Below, in pieces: positions 14,195 through 27,353 of a DNA stretch of 64,000 bases. A program made the position numbers and the translations under genes. Where the stretch lies: positions 8,817,927 through 8,881,926 of the forward strand of contig NC_054545.1 of the NCBI RefSeq assembly GCF_017654505.1, read 5' to 3'. Source of the DNA: Polyodon spathula (Eukaryota; Chordata; Actinopteri; Acipenseriformes; Polyodontidae). Position 1 is the first letter of the stretch, and the number at the start of each line of letters is the position of its first letter. A model generated the notes under the pieces. That model worked only from the letters and a program-made list of their open reading frames with translations, did not search any database and had not been told where the DNA came from.

Positions 14195-15235
14195 AAATGT
14201 CATTCTCGGCAGGGGCTGAAATTCATGATGAAAAATGGCAAATCTCAGATCTTGATCACACCGACTCAGAAGCCATCTTCTTTGGAGATTAAGATAATGA
14301 TTACCCCTTATATGGTCCTTATATGCTTTTGAACCTCAGGCTGGCACAGGAAGCTAGTGTCTTTGGCCGGCTATTGGGCAGTACTGTTTGAAGAGAGGGA
14401 ATGCACAGTAATAAACTGATCAACAACAGCCACACCCCAGATAAGTCTATCTTCTAGCGAGCAAGAGGATCTAGGAATACAATAATATTTCTTACATGTA
14501 ATAGATCAGATTTAGACAGCAGCCCAAGTCATAGATTTCCATAAGCCTCATCAGTAGTTAAATCATCTTTTTACCATCTACAAAATATTGCCAAAATCCG
14601 TTCTCACCTTTCATAAAAAGACTGAGATTCTGATTCATGCCTTTGTAACATCTCAGATTGATTACTGCAATGCACTGTTGTATGGGTGATCTTTTAAATT
14701 GGTACATTGCTTACAGTAAGTCCAGAACGCAGCTGCTAGAATATTGACAGGCACAAAAAAAAAAAAAAAAAGAAACACGTTACCCGTCCTAAAATGACTA
14801 CACTGGCTACCATTTTTTGATCAGGTAATTTTTAAGATCCTTTGCTGACCTTTAAGGCAGTCCAGGGAACTGGTCCTTCGTCTTTATTGCAGTTTTATGT
14901 CCCTGGGTGTTAGCTCCGCTCCTCAGAAGCTAGGCTGCTGGCTGTTCCATCCACTACATGCACTACATTGGGAGGCTGAAGCTTTGGAACTCACTGCTTC
15001 TATTTGTGAGAGACTAGATTTTGTAGAAAAATGTAAATCTACACTTAAAACACACTTGTTTTCCTCGGCTTTTGGTAATTGAAAAATTGCTTCGTCTTTA
15101 AATGTTTCTAATGTATCTTAATGTATCTAATGTAATTTTATTAATTAACAATTGCTGATGTATTTTATGCACAGCGCTTTGAGATGTTCTACAGGAAAGG
15201 CGCTATACAAAAATAAAATGGATTGACTGATTGAT
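14195..15235 (+). mobile_element. L2-type LINE, 3' fragment of the reverse transcriptase ORF plus tail
   Basis: The plus-strand frames hold pieces typical of the end of the L2/CR1-group reverse transcriptase: DYCNALLYG, QNAAARILTGT, LHWLP and FKAVQGTGP, in the usual order. Upstream, DSEAIFFGD corresponds to the KTEAxxxG motif. The frame is broken repeatedly, including an A-run insertion at about 14755-14771 and a shift near 14847. The 3' end has the L2-like AAAGGCGCTATACAAA stretch followed by ATTGA-type units. It is inserted antisense to TALPID3 and is not functional. The left border is approximate. Confidence 0.85.
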
Positions 15236-16227
15236 AAATTTAAAGAAAACCGGGTATGCAGCATTAAGAACTCAAAAACTCTTTATGTATGTTGCAAATT
15301 CATAGCCTCACTGTTGTAGAATGAATGCATGCAATGTACTAAACATATCTTTTTTGTGGACAACTGCTGTACCTGTCATTATCAATAGATTCGCAATGCT
15401 GTACATGAAAGTTTAGAACGTCTGGTAAAGTCTCCATACGGAACAAAAAGAAGTAATATAATTTACAAGTTAAAGTTATGGCTTCTGCAAACTCTCGGGC
15501 TGAGGCAAATGTGAAAAATTGATATATTAGTTTCTAAAACAGAAAAAAAAAAAAAACCTGGAAGTATTATTTAACACTGCCCAGAGCAAAAAAAAGATTA
15601 AGAAAAGAAACATGGAAAGAAATAACTCACTAAATAAATTCACTGGGACACCGTAAGCAACAGAACTGAAATAAAAACACAATGGCATTACCTTCGGAGG
15701 CTTACAAAAAAGAAAGCAGCAGAAAATAAAAAGCTAAGTAGACAAAGTGGAGGAGGGCCATCATCAAAAACCTAGATATATATTATTTAAATTTTAAAAA
15801 ATTGCAAATTGTACCTTTGGAATAAATACCTTTATAAATCTGCCCTAAAACAGCTGCAACTGTACCTGCAGTATTGTCTAATTATTTCTATTTATTTATG
15901 TAAATTTCAGAAACTTTGCCTCCCATGGAAGAATTCCCAGTGAATTTTCAGACACTAGCTGGAGAAGCGCAGAACAACAATCAAATTAACTTATGTAATG
16001 ACGAAACCATAACCACCATAGCCACCAAAAAACACTAATGCACACTAATCAACGAGACAGTTGCTGACTTTGCAGCTAATCAAGACAAAACTCTTGCGTG
16101 TGTACATGAAATCAGTGATAAATGTGATTATTTAAAAGGCATTTCAGATGCAATCAACGATCACTGTATTGATTTTATTTTACTTTGCTTATGGTATATT
16201 ATATATATGAAATTAATCCTTGTATGG

Positions 16228-16259
<32 letters not shown>

Positions 16260-19200
16260 TACTATATTCTATATATTATGATTATGATATATATATAATA
16301 TATAAATTCTTTTATCAAAAGTTTTCAATTTCTTGTTACTGACCTGTACGTAATGCAATTATTAGTTTTTTTTATGAGACACTTACCGATATTACTTTCG
16401 AATAAAATTATAGGCGCGATCTAGAATTTTGAAAGGTCTCATTGCTAGATCACTCTGACATAAGCTGCCCGAGTAGGCTCACTCGAAAGGGTGACGTACT
16501 GTCTTGCCTCGAGATATTATTTTAAGTTGGCCAGGCGCTCGGTAGTGTAGGTCTGTATTAATTACTGAAGTCATCAGCCATGTACGCAAAGGGTAGGGTT
16601 ACTATATTTTTAGGGGGTGGCAGGGCTGGTAGGTGAGGGAATCATATACACAGACATAAGCCCGATATAGGCTCCTTCGAAAGGAGCCGGCTCTTTTTCA
16701 CAGCGGTATAAGTGCTATGCTTTAGTGCGAGGGGTCCCAGGTTGTGAAAACTCTTTAATACAAACTGTGTAGGGTGTACACGAAGTAAACAACAACAACG
16801 AAATGTCAAGATACGAAACAAAAAACAATGATACATAGAGCCCTTCATCTTTAAGTTTGCATCCAGAAGTAATTAAATCAAGCTTCCATAAATAAACTAC
16901 AATGACTCATGTGTTTACAAAACTTGTCAGGCTTTTTATAAAAAAAAAGTTTTTAATCTTCCAAAAAAAGTCTTCTTTTTTTTTCTCCACAGTTCTTCAT
17001 AAATTAGGCCTAACCATACTAATCTGCTCGATTTGCACTTATGAGGCTAGCTATTACCCAAATTACATTTTGCAGTACAAGTTTTGTTTCTGAAATATTT
17101 GGAAGATAAAATGATCTTTTAAATTACTGAAATACTTTTTCTGAAGTCTTTTTACGAACACAGAACTCATCATCCACAGGCCTCATCTGAACCTGCCCAG
17201 CCAGTTGATGTGTTTACATAGAGTATTAAATTAACAAGGCCCTTCCCAAACAATGCATTTTCAGAGAGACCACTAAACAGTTAAATACTTGGCAGATTTT
17301 AACATGTGCGATCTCTCTACCTCACCATATGGCGTGCAAGTTTTGGGAGATTCTTGGCAGACTATGAGCTCTGCTTTCTAGTCCAGTCTGGTTTGGCAGT
17401 GCAGCTGTTCCAGGCCAACCATTCCTGTTTAATGCAGTAACGCTCCTGACCCAGCCATCGTCCTCAGACCAGACGACTCAGCCTTCTCAGTTTCACCCTA
17501 TAAAAATGTTGTGTAGGCTCTCCAGCTATGACACTGCCATTTGGATCATTTTCCCTTCTCTTGATTATAGCCCATGGTACATGGGGACTGTAATGCCTTC
17601 CATCTTGAAAGATTCCTATTTTTCATTTAATGATACTTTAAAACAGAAAGACAGGGATGAATTAACCCAGCCTCCATCTTCTGTCATAAACTGCAGCCTT
17701 TCCACTCTAAACGCAGTGAGAAATAAACCTTTCCCTTTGGTACTTTTAAATAATGATTTAATTTAAAGTTAGACAGGACTGGCTACTGTAAGATAAAGTA
17801 TACACTGCTCATACCTACAAGTGTTTTATTAGATAGTAAGCCTTCTTTGTTAACCTAAATTGGTTAAATTAGGCCTCAGTAATTAATCACAACAAGACAT
17901 CTGGCAACTCTGGTAAAAACTTACTTTAAAAAAAAAAAAAAAAAAGTATGGCGACTTTACTCTTCTTTACATGACTAATTCATTTACAGATTGTGAATGG
18001 GAATGCTTCTGTGAGATAAGCCTTTCCCACAGAGGTTTACACCTCTATTTTAGCACTTAGAAGCAGTTTTATGTCTCACTTAAAAAGCAATTTCACAACA
18101 CAACACCCCCACAACCATGAGTGTTGGCTGACAAAGTACAGGGCTGGAAGATTAGTTTGTTCAGGTTTATTTTTTCACCACCCAACTAGTATTAAATCTT
18201 CTGATCTTGTATCAGAAATGACTACTGACTGAGCCAACCCAACTAAAATATGTTATGAACTTTGTTAACATTGCCCCAGATTCCTAAGATATTATGTTAG
18301 CTAAATTATTAAAAATAAATAAATAAATAATTAAATCAATTTTGAAATAACTGTTCCAGCCTTGACATTCTACACCTTGCAAACATAGCCCTGACAGAGC
18401 ACCATCATTACTCTTCTCACACCACAAAGAGATATGTGAATTGTTTTCTCATTCGCTGGATTCTCAAGTCTTTGCCTCTTCTATAGGCAATTCTGTAGTT
18501 TACCCTACCACAACATATAAAGGCTATCCAATGCATATTAACATATATGGTATTCTGGCCATGAGATATTTTGCTACTGCAGTTTCCTATTTCACCTTAA
18601 ATGTTTCCAGTTTCAATGAAACAGTGCTATTACCATTACAATAACAATCCTTTAAATTGCTGGTGTAAAGAAAGTCAAAAGTCTAGTTTCATATTTTCTG
18701 AAATGGGTCAAGCCTACAGAGACCCGGTTATGTCAATGCCTTTGGTGGCTCCATTGTTTGTCCAGCCTGCTAGTCAAGGATGCTCAAGACCATTTCAACT
18801 GCAAACAGGGTCAGAATGACTTGCTGAAATTAGCTTTATTCTGGTTATATTTCTCTCCAGTAATTACCATAGCTTTCCAAATTCAAACCAGAGAGGGTAA
18901 AAAAATTACATCCTTGGAATTTGATGAAGCATACAGAGACATTTCAAGGAAAACCAGCCGAGGCAAACCGAACGGGAAGTGCACCATGTGCCTAGGGCGA
19001 GTGATTATTATTGTTGTTTAAATGCTGATCTCAAATCGCTTGGCATTTTAGTGACTTTTTAGTGGTGAGATTGGTTGCAATGAAAAACAAACAAAAAAAA
19101 ACCTTAGGATGCACATCCAAAGATCTGACATCTTAGTTACTGTAATCAGTGCAATGAGGCTGAGCAGTGTAAAAGTAGCAACTGTACTGTAGACAGGTTT

Positions 19201-19853
19201 GAGGCATAATGCTAGATACACACACACCCGCTTGCACAAATTACAAATAATATGTTATAATGACTTGTTCAGGTGGAAATATGATTTGACTGCAGTAAAG
19301 CAAGAACAATTCTCACAGTATCTCAGAATTTAGAATACAATAAAACAGGTTGTTTGGGAACAGCTGCCCTTTACCGATACATTTTGGCCTCAATTTTTGG
19401 CAGAATAGTGAAAGCCATTAAAATGAAGGGGGAAACTAAATCAAAAAAGGTATTTTTTTATCACCATAAGAGGGTATACTGCTGCTGTTTTGTTCTAGCT
19501 GAGCGTTACATTAGAGAAATTGACATAAATATCTATCAAAAAAATCTGCAAACCATTTTATTCCAAAGACGATTACCGCTTCATTTAGTGATCTTCCTAT
19601 GATGAAACAGCAGGTAGCATCCAACCTCACTAATTATTTGTTGGCTGCTGATTCTATAACCTATACCCAGGCTTAATTAATGCAGTTGCACTTCATGCTG
19701 CCTGAGAAAAAAAGAACACACCTGATTTACCAACAGATGTGCGTCTGTCTGCAAACCAGGTGCAGGCATTAGCAGGGCCTGTTTCTTTAAAAACAGACCA
19801 CTTCTGCCTTAGCCCAGACCCTCCCATCAGGGGGAGCAACACATACAGTATAC
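15236..19853. other. TALPID3 intron, mostly unassigned
   Basis: Includes degenerate TA-rich sequence at about 16200-16310. A more GC-rich stretch at 16400-16800 has a tRNA-like piece (see findings). Open frames at 17506-17766, 18441-18644 and 18758-19021 show no protein family features and are taken as chance. Confidence 0.5.
16200..16310. repeat. Degenerate TA-rich microsatellite
   Basis: Imperfect TA repeats interrupted by single-base changes. Confidence 0.85.
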
Positions 19854-20058
19854 CAGGGGTCTCCATCCCAGGTCCTGGAGAGTCCCAATCCTGCAGGCCT
19901 GTAGGTGTCTTTACATCATCAATGGCTAAAGATCAGGAACACATATTAATCTTGACTAATTAAGCCAATGATAGGTTTAGTTAAGTAACTGAGAGCTTAG
20001 TTGAAACGAAAACCAGAAGACTCTGTAGCTCTCCAGGACCAGGGTTGGGAGACCCCTG
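19854..20058. mobile_element. hAT-like MITE with TSD
   Basis: A 205-bp element without coding capacity. The left end CAGGGGTCTCCATCCCAGG and the reverse complement of the right end (CAGGGGTCTCCCAACCCTGG) form terminal inverted repeats of roughly 28-30 bp, both reaching GTCCTGGAGAG. It is flanked by 8-bp direct repeats, CAGTATAC on the left (19846-19853) and CACTATAC on the right (20059-20066), 7 of 8 identical. CAGGG ends with an 8-bp duplication are the signature of hAT transposons. No transposase is present, so it would have been moved in trans. Confidence 0.88.
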
Positions 20059-22689
20059 CACTATACTTTACTTTCAAATTACTATTCTGCAAACACTGGG
20101 GAGTCTTTTCTGCTTTTCGAGCAATAAGCTTTCATCCAGCTTTGTCAGAATGTTTTCTGAACTTTTTGGAATGAGGAACATAAAAACGAAAACAAGAAAT
20201 CAAAAACATTTTGTTAAAATTAAATATGTGGTTTTCAGTTTTGTAATATAATTTATACAAATATTTCAAACATCCACTACGTTGCATGACAGCGGTTTCC
20301 ACCTCTGCATGGCCCACTGCATTGTGGTTACCTCTAACTAAACAACACACCAAACAGCTGTATGCTCAGACTGAGAATATATTTTATTTATACAGTATGT
20401 CCAGGAGCTCCACTAGTAGAGATTAAAATAACACGAACAGCCATGTCATTAAACTGTAAAAATGGGGTACATGGAAACTACTGTTGAATTACATGGAAAT
20501 GGCCTTTTTGAACACATTTATTCCACTAGTAGTTACAATATGAGAGCAGGACATGTAATCCAAAGTGCTGTCAAACTTCTGTCAAAAGATACATATACAA
20601 GGGAAGCGATCTACAGGTTATTATTTGCAGGCTGCCGTTGTGAATATGTCAGCATGTCATCCCTAGACATGTATTCAAAAACACGAACAGGATCTGGACA
20701 GGACTTGCTTTAGTAAGGGGTGAACACCTGCTACCTGAAGCACAGTCTCGCAGTAATCCATCAAAAGGCTGCTTTTTATGTTCTGGATCTGAAAAGTATT
20801 ACCTGCTAAAAGCCTGCTGTAGATGTTGCTGATGATTAATAACTGGAATGCATGCATCGCCTGACCGGGGTTTTTGTAAAGCATGCTTGGCTAGGTAAAG
20901 ACATATCTTGAAAGAGTGGAGGTTGTAAGGGATGCTTTGAAATGAGCTAATGCTAAAGAAATCAAGCTTTACTCCAAGTACCTGGTCCCAGTTTATGAGA
21001 CCCCTTTGCCAAATTCAAGAGACAACATAAAACATCCACAGTAATTTCAAAGATTCATAGGGTGTGTAGATGTTTCAGTGAATTATATTACTGTATAAGC
21101 TGTTTGTCAATAATTTGTCATTCACAAGGTGTGTATCCTGTTCTCACATGTATTGCATACAGCCAAGGACTAAGACCAAGTTAAAAGTGAAATGAGCTGG
21201 AAATGGTGGCAACAGTGTTGTAGACACTTGGGCTTCTACAACACGACAGACAGCACACCAAGTGTCATTAACATATGTCTTGGGTTGGCTACTACTGTAC
21301 TACAAATATGCAACTGCCGTTGGAAGGTCATTAATGAGGTGAGCAGCTGGAAGGGTCTGAGCAGGATTGAGCTTAGAAGACTATTTTGTCTGAGAAAGAG
21401 TTAAGCACACAGTCAGTCGAGAGATACCTATTAGGACCTGTCTGACCCAAAAAAAAAACTAGAGCTGACATCTGAAGGAATATTCAGAGAGCAGAACAAA
21501 TGAGAAATTCAACAACAGCTGATTCGTGCACAAGGGTTCAAGCAGTGTCCTTGAACCTGCCTCAGAAACAGATGTTAGCAATACCACTAATCAGTAAGCC
21601 ACACAATTTGGCACAAAATGCCTAAAAAATTACAGCTCTTGACATCAGTATCCTCATCCAATCTCATTTTTTTTTTTTTTTTTTTTTTTTACCGTATCTT
21701 GAAACTATTATTCTATTTTCACATTGAAACAAAAGGGATCCTTGCTATAATGTTTTCTTATTAACCCTCATCAAAAGTAAAATGAAGTCCTGTGCCTGTC
21801 CCAGTCAGTTCCTGCAAGTCACATAGTGTTGTGTAAAACCAAAATATCTGTAATCAGAACAAAGGTTAAATGCAGTTTAATAATGTATTAACAGTGAATT
21901 AATAATATGTGATTTGTTAATTAAATTGAAATAAGTATTGTTTCACATTCACAGCAGGAGTTATTATTTTCCCAAAATACCCATTACCTAGCTAAATAGT
22001 TAACTGAATTTGGCTGTAAGGAAGTAATCAGCCATTTGTCACTGCTAAGATTTTGGAATAGGGTCTGTTTTAAGCAGTAATCCTGCTGTGTCTTGCTATA
22101 TTTATACACAGGGTGACTAGACAGCAATTTAGCATACCAATGATATGGTGTGTTGATGTGGTAAACTTACTTTATAATCACCCTGTATATTGCAACCTAT
22201 AGTAGATCTGACTATTTTATCCCCTGAAAATCGAATTACTTATCAGATCTACATAACTAAATTAACTTACAACCCATTACGACAGGGGCTTATGGTGCAA
22301 AACATGAAACATGAAACATGAAAATACATTTTATTTGATAGATAAATAAATAGATGGACAGACAGATCAATATATAGGGTCAGTGAACAGACAGAATTAT
22401 TAATAGACCAAGCCAGGCTGGCTGCAAGAGGACCAAAGAGACTTCACACTGTAGACATATATACAGTAGATAAATAAGACAGACAGACAATGATGTAATA
22501 GACAGACAAATGCGCTGTATTAAACAAATTACCAGTTCTAAACATATTTTATGTAGAGAATTATACACTATCAGGTTCATTACCTATTCATTTCCTCCAG
22601 CATTATTGGGCTTGGAGTAGTTTACCTAAAATCCAAAGGTTCTTGGCACACACCTTTTAATTTTACACACCAAGTCCTATTCCACATAA
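20059..22689. other. TALPID3 intron, unassigned
   Basis: AT-rich intron with a 24-nt T-run at 21667-21690 and imperfect GATA/GACA-type units near 22335-22510. No gene or transposon recognised. Confidence 0.55.
21667..21690 (+). repeat. 24-nt T homopolymer
   Basis: Uninterrupted T-run, read as A-run on the TALPID3 sense strand. Confidence 0.95.
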
Positions 22690-24852
22690 TGTATTAAATG
22701 TATTAGGCTCTGCACTATTGCACACAGATTGTCAACCTACCTATTAAAGAACTGCTTCATTGACACTTCAGTACAAAAAGCAGGCATTCCAGGTTTCCCA
22801 GGATGCTTAGAACACATCAGCGTAATCTGGCAACAAATTCAATCAGCAAAAAAGGAGAGGAAGGAGATCCATGTGACATTCCTGGATTTGGCTAATGCAT
22901 ATGGTTCAATGCCACATGAACTTCTTACGGCAATATTTGATTTTTTCAGCGTACCGATGACAATAACAAATTTAGTGAAAGCCTACTTTGGAGATTTGCA
23001 ATTTAGTTTTTCAACTTCAGAATTCAGCACTACATGGCAATGCCTACAAGTTGGAATAATGGCAGGATGTACCATTTCTCCACTGGCTTTTACCATGGCA
23101 ATGGAATTAATTATTAGGGCATCAAAATGGGGAGTGGGAGGAGAGCGCTAGGTTTCTGGAATGCGACTACCACCAATTCGAGCATACATGGATGACATGA
23201 CAACAATGACTACAACCGTAGCCTGCACTAATCGGTTATTGGGCAAATTAATCAATAACACTGAATGGGCACAAATGCAATTCAAGCCCACTAAATCAAG
23301 GAGCATCTCTATAATTAAAGGTAAAGCAGTAGATAAAAAGTTCTACATTAATGGTGAGGCAATACCAACAGTGTCCGAGAAGCCAGTGAAAAGTCTAGGG
23401 AGATGGTACAACGGGGAAATAAAGGACACAGTTTGTGTGGGAGAAGTTAGACAGCAAGCAGTGGAAGGGTTGAAGAGCATAGGCAGCAACGCTTTACCGG
23501 CAAACTGAAACTCTGGTGCGTTCAGTTTGGTCTACTGTCAAGTCTGTTGTGGCCACTGACGTACGAGGATTCCTTGACAACAGTTGAGAAGATGGAAGCT
23601 TTAATCAGTTAATACGTCAGGAAATGGTTGGGAGTTCCACACTGCCTCAGCAGAGTGGGACTTCATGGTAAAGGAATACTGCTGCTACCAATCTCTGCTC
23701 TACCCGAGGAGTTTAAGTGCGCCAAAGTTCGACTGGAAATGACATTAGTAGATTCACGAGGCAAATGCGTAAGGGAGGCAGCACCTGTGCTGAAAACTGG
23801 AAGAAAATGGACGGCAAAGGAAACTGTGGAAGATGCTAAGGCTGCCCTTCGAATCGGAGATATTATGGGGCAAGTTCAGCATGGAAAAGGAGGTTTTGGT
23901 CTCAGTTCAGCTCCTCCTACATGGCACAAAGCAACCCCAGCTCAACGGAAGAAGTTGGTACTCAATGAGGTGCAAAAGCAGGAGGAAAGGATCAGGTGTG
24001 TAAAGGTCATTTCCCAGGCCAAGCAGGGAGAATGAATGAGATGGGAAAGTGTGGAACAAGGCAAGATCGGCTGGCAAAACCTGTGGACAATGGAACAGAG
24101 CAGGATCAGTTTCCTCATCAGATCAGCATATGATGCTCTCCCATCACCACAGAACCTAAACTTCTGGGTGGGTGAGGAACCCTCATGTCCTTTGTGTTCA
24201 TCACCTGCAACATTAAGGCACATTTTGACAGTATGTAAGGTGGGTCTTAGGCAAGGACAGTTTACTTGGCGCCATGACCAGGTGCTGCGTTGTCTGGCCT
24301 TAGCATTGGAAGACAATCGTAACCTGACCAATAAGTTGCCACCCGTTCCATCAAAGCATTACACACAAAAGACAATATTCCTCCGTCCAGGAGAGCAAAC
24401 ACCAAGAAAAGGTGTTAAAATCAAGCCTCGCTAGAGACTGGAAGATGCTGGCAGATGTTGGTCAACGGCTTATTTTTCCACCTGAGATTGCCACCACTAA
24501 CCTTCGACCAGACATTGTCTTGTGGTCTAGATCAGCACTCCTTGTTCATCTGGTAGAGTTAACAGTGCCATGGGAAGATGCTGTGGATGAGGCGTATGAG
24601 AGGAAGAAACTTCGGTATGCTCAACTAGCTGCTGAAGCAGAACAGCGAGGATGGAGAGTCTGAGTTTACCCAGTGGAGGTGGGTTGTCGAGGATTTGTTG
24701 TACAATCTACAACCCGGTTTCTCAGAGACGTCGGGTTCAGTGGCCAAGAGTTGCATCGCACAGTGAAGAACTTATCTGAAGCAGATGAAAGGAGCAGCAA
24801 TTGGCTGTGGTTGAGACAGAAAGATTCTGGATGGGGATCTCAAGCACAATAG
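22690..24852 (+). pseudogene. Broken reverse transcriptase/endonuclease ORF
   Basis: The reverse transcriptase part has FLDLANAYGSMPHELL (motif A aspartate), GIMAGCTISPLAF (motif B region) and the catalytic AYMDDM (motif C). Further on come CPLCSSPATLRHILTVC, a CxxC-H-C metal site, and RPDIVLW...VELTVPWED, matching the RPD and E-containing core of the RLE nuclease, then KKLRYAQLAAEAEQRGWRV. Disablements: in-frame TAG at 23149-23151; a one-base loss near 23500; TAA at 23610-23612; TGA at 24033-24035 where tryptophan is likely; a frameshift between about 24370 and 24434; TGA at 24661-24663. The terminal stop is TAG at 24850-24852. The key catalytic residues are still readable, so decay is moderate. 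Confidence 0.88.
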
Positions 24853-25053
24853 AAAGAAAGCAACGCCGATGTACAGGTAAGTAAGCTGGGTTGAGTTGAG
24901 TGGGGGATGGAGGGGGTTGATGCTGGGATGCCAGAATCACTGTTGAGCCCTCTTGAGGTGTTGTGGGCTAGTCAACGAAACAAAGAGGATGGAAAGTGCC
25001 CACTTGGAGACCCCAGAGATGTACCCTACTTAGCTCAATCCAGACGGTTGTCA

Positions 25054-25172
25054 TGCTGATGCGCTGGGGAGACCGCACTGGGTTGATCCCCAGAGCCAGC
25101 ATCGCAGCCGTTGTGTGTGCTGATGCGCTGAGGAGGAAAAATGAGCTGATCCCTGGAGCCAGCATTACACCT
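25054..25172 (+). repeat. Two copies of a 64-bp unit in the LINE 3' region
   Basis: Copy one starts at 25054 and copy two at 25118, both beginning TGCTGATGCGCTG and both containing a GAGCCAGCAT block near the end. They are roughly three-quarters identical by eye. Confidence 0.75.
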
Positions 25173-25235
25173 CAGCAATCAACACCAGACAGAAGGATAT
25201 CTACATCATCAGATGGAAAACAACGCAAATGGATG

Positions 25236-25802
25236 GAGATGCAGGTGGATCACATTAGTTTACTGCAAAGCTACATCTTAGTTGGTGCTTATCTTGGCGA
25301 GAGCCAAGTTCAAATCAGCATGAAGTTCAACATCTACTCTCATGTAATGGAAATCATTATCTGGCTAATGCGTTGTAAACACTTCCTTGACATCTGCCAA
25401 TCAATCCAACTGTTTTCTTTGCCTTAACCTCCTGAAGCCTGGAGGACACTCTGAGGGCAACTGTCAGTCAAGCCATTTAAATGGTCTTGACATTAAATAT
25501 TCTGCAAAGTCAAATTTTTGCAATAAGCCCTTTAGGTTTTAGAACTTTTTTTTGTTTTTCTTTTCTGTTTCCTGCCCAATAATGTTACACAGAATGACAA
25601 CAGTCAGGGTTTGTTGCACTGAACTTGAATTATACTGAAAGGTCTGTCAAATATAACAAGCCATACTGTCTGTATATTCTCTCCTCCACTATCCAAACAA
25701 AAACGTCTGCAAAGAGCCACTTGAAATAAGAATTTAACATGACACAATAAAAAAATGACAAAGGTCTTTGAACAGTGTGGTACAGCAAGGATATTTTTTT
25801 TC

Positions 25803-25879
<77 letters not shown>

Positions 25880-27353
25880 AGTGTGTATGTGGTTAATCAT
25901 GGCTATAAGCACACACTACTCTTACATGTCTTCTCATTTGAAGGTTTTTTGCTTAGAAAGTCTTAACAGAATTATTTGGAGAAAAGGTAACACAACACTT
26001 ACATTTGGTATCTGCCATACGGGGTTCTATGATATTTATCTAAGCAGTTATGGATCTAAATCTTGAGTTTTACATATTTTTACAGACAGAAACACACAGA
26101 AGAGACCGACAGGCACCGTTAGATATTTATTTTGAATAATCACAGTACACAATCGAACCTATTTAAATTATTTAAACAGTGATGTTAATTAAATATTACC
26201 ATCATAGACCTATGATGTGCCATTCAGACCTCCACTGTGAACCCCAGGGGGACCTGTGTTTCACCAATTTAAAACAATGAACATGGAAAAGTAGCAAAAG
26301 GGGTGACCATATGGAAATGGTTACTTTTCATGATAATTTAGGTGTCTCTTTCATCCTCATTTGTTTAGCTTCAATGCACTACAATGTTACTAAACAACAC
26401 ATGGGTTCTTGTACCCCATACAAACACAATTAAACTAAAAGTCTGATTAAAAGAGTAATTCAAGACAGAGAGTTTCAAGACATTCTATGGGGACATTATG
26501 TTAATCTTATTTAGAACAAGTGAAACAGGTGGTAAACACCGGAACTAATCTTACATCCTACTTGTAACTTTTACACCATGTCAGTGTTAAAATGACATGG
26601 AAAGCAGGCCTTTTAGAGAGGCAGATTCTTGAAAGCACATTGAGGGTTTTTTTATGGATAATGAATCGACTTGTCACAATAGCGTGGTTCAGGGCTGAAA
26701 TAGCACAAAGCAAAAGAAAATACTCAAATCACTGCCCTGGGGTTCAGAAACAACAGGAAAAAACAAAACAAAAACAAAAAAACAGGAAGACAAAACTGGA
26801 GCTCGGGATACTGGCTATTGGGAACAATTTAAGTACACCAGTAACAAACATACCCTGCCACAGCTGAAAATATAAGACCACCATGACATACATCCACCAT
26901 ACGCACAACATTGGAACATCTCTCTTATTTCACCACATTCTGATACTCCCAATAACTTGCTTAAAAATGTCTTAACCGAGTTTCATCAAAAACATACCAT
27001 ATTACATAAACACCTCCAGTATATAGGCTCCGAGGACAAATTACGCAGACACCATCAGTATTTTTTGTTGTATTTTTTTTTTTAAATCCACATTCACAGA
27101 AAGGAGAGATGCAACAATTTCCTTAAAAAGCAAGATAAAAAGACAGGGAAAAATGCATATTTACAGGATTTGTGTTCTCTTCTTTCTGACATGTACTACT
27201 CAGTACTGAATAACCCGCACTTCTGAAAACACAAGTGTAAGTTTAAAGTATATGAAGAGTATTCACGTTTTCATAGGCAAGCAGTGCTTACTTTGTTAAT
27301 CAGTGCTACACATTTGTAATTGGGAATGAGACTGCTATAGCGCTAATCCATAC
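25236..27353. other. TALPID3 intron, unassigned
   Basis: AT-rich, with a long (TA)n tract listed separately. No coding or transposon signal recognised. Confidence 0.55.
25805..25875. repeat. (TA)n microsatellite
   Basis: About 35 TA units. Open frames on both strands here are runs of alternating Tyr-Ile and are artefacts. Confidence 0.98.

Larger units (their letters stand above)
22690..25235 (+). mobile_element. RLE-type non-LTR retrotransposon, 5'-truncated relic
   Basis: A LINE remnant that includes reverse transcriptase, a zinc-knuckle-like CxxC...HxxxxC and a restriction-like endonuclease (PD-(D/E)XK) in that order, the layout of R2/NeSL/R4-type elements. It begins inside the reverse transcriptase, so the 5' part is lost. 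The ORF ends at 24852 and is followed by about 380 bp of 3' region, where a 64-bp unit occurs twice. The exact clade cannot be told from sequence inspection. It is inserted antisense to TALPID3. The 3' border is approximate because no clear poly-A or target duplication was seen. Confidence 0.85.

Noticed and set aside
23942..24331. 129-codon minus-strand open frame
   Set aside because: It is the shadow of the RLE-type LINE ORF on the plus strand, which holds the recognisable motifs.
25604..26066. Open frames on both strands across the (TA)n tract
   Set aside because: They are alternating Tyr-Ile from the dinucleotide repeat, with no independent coding signal.
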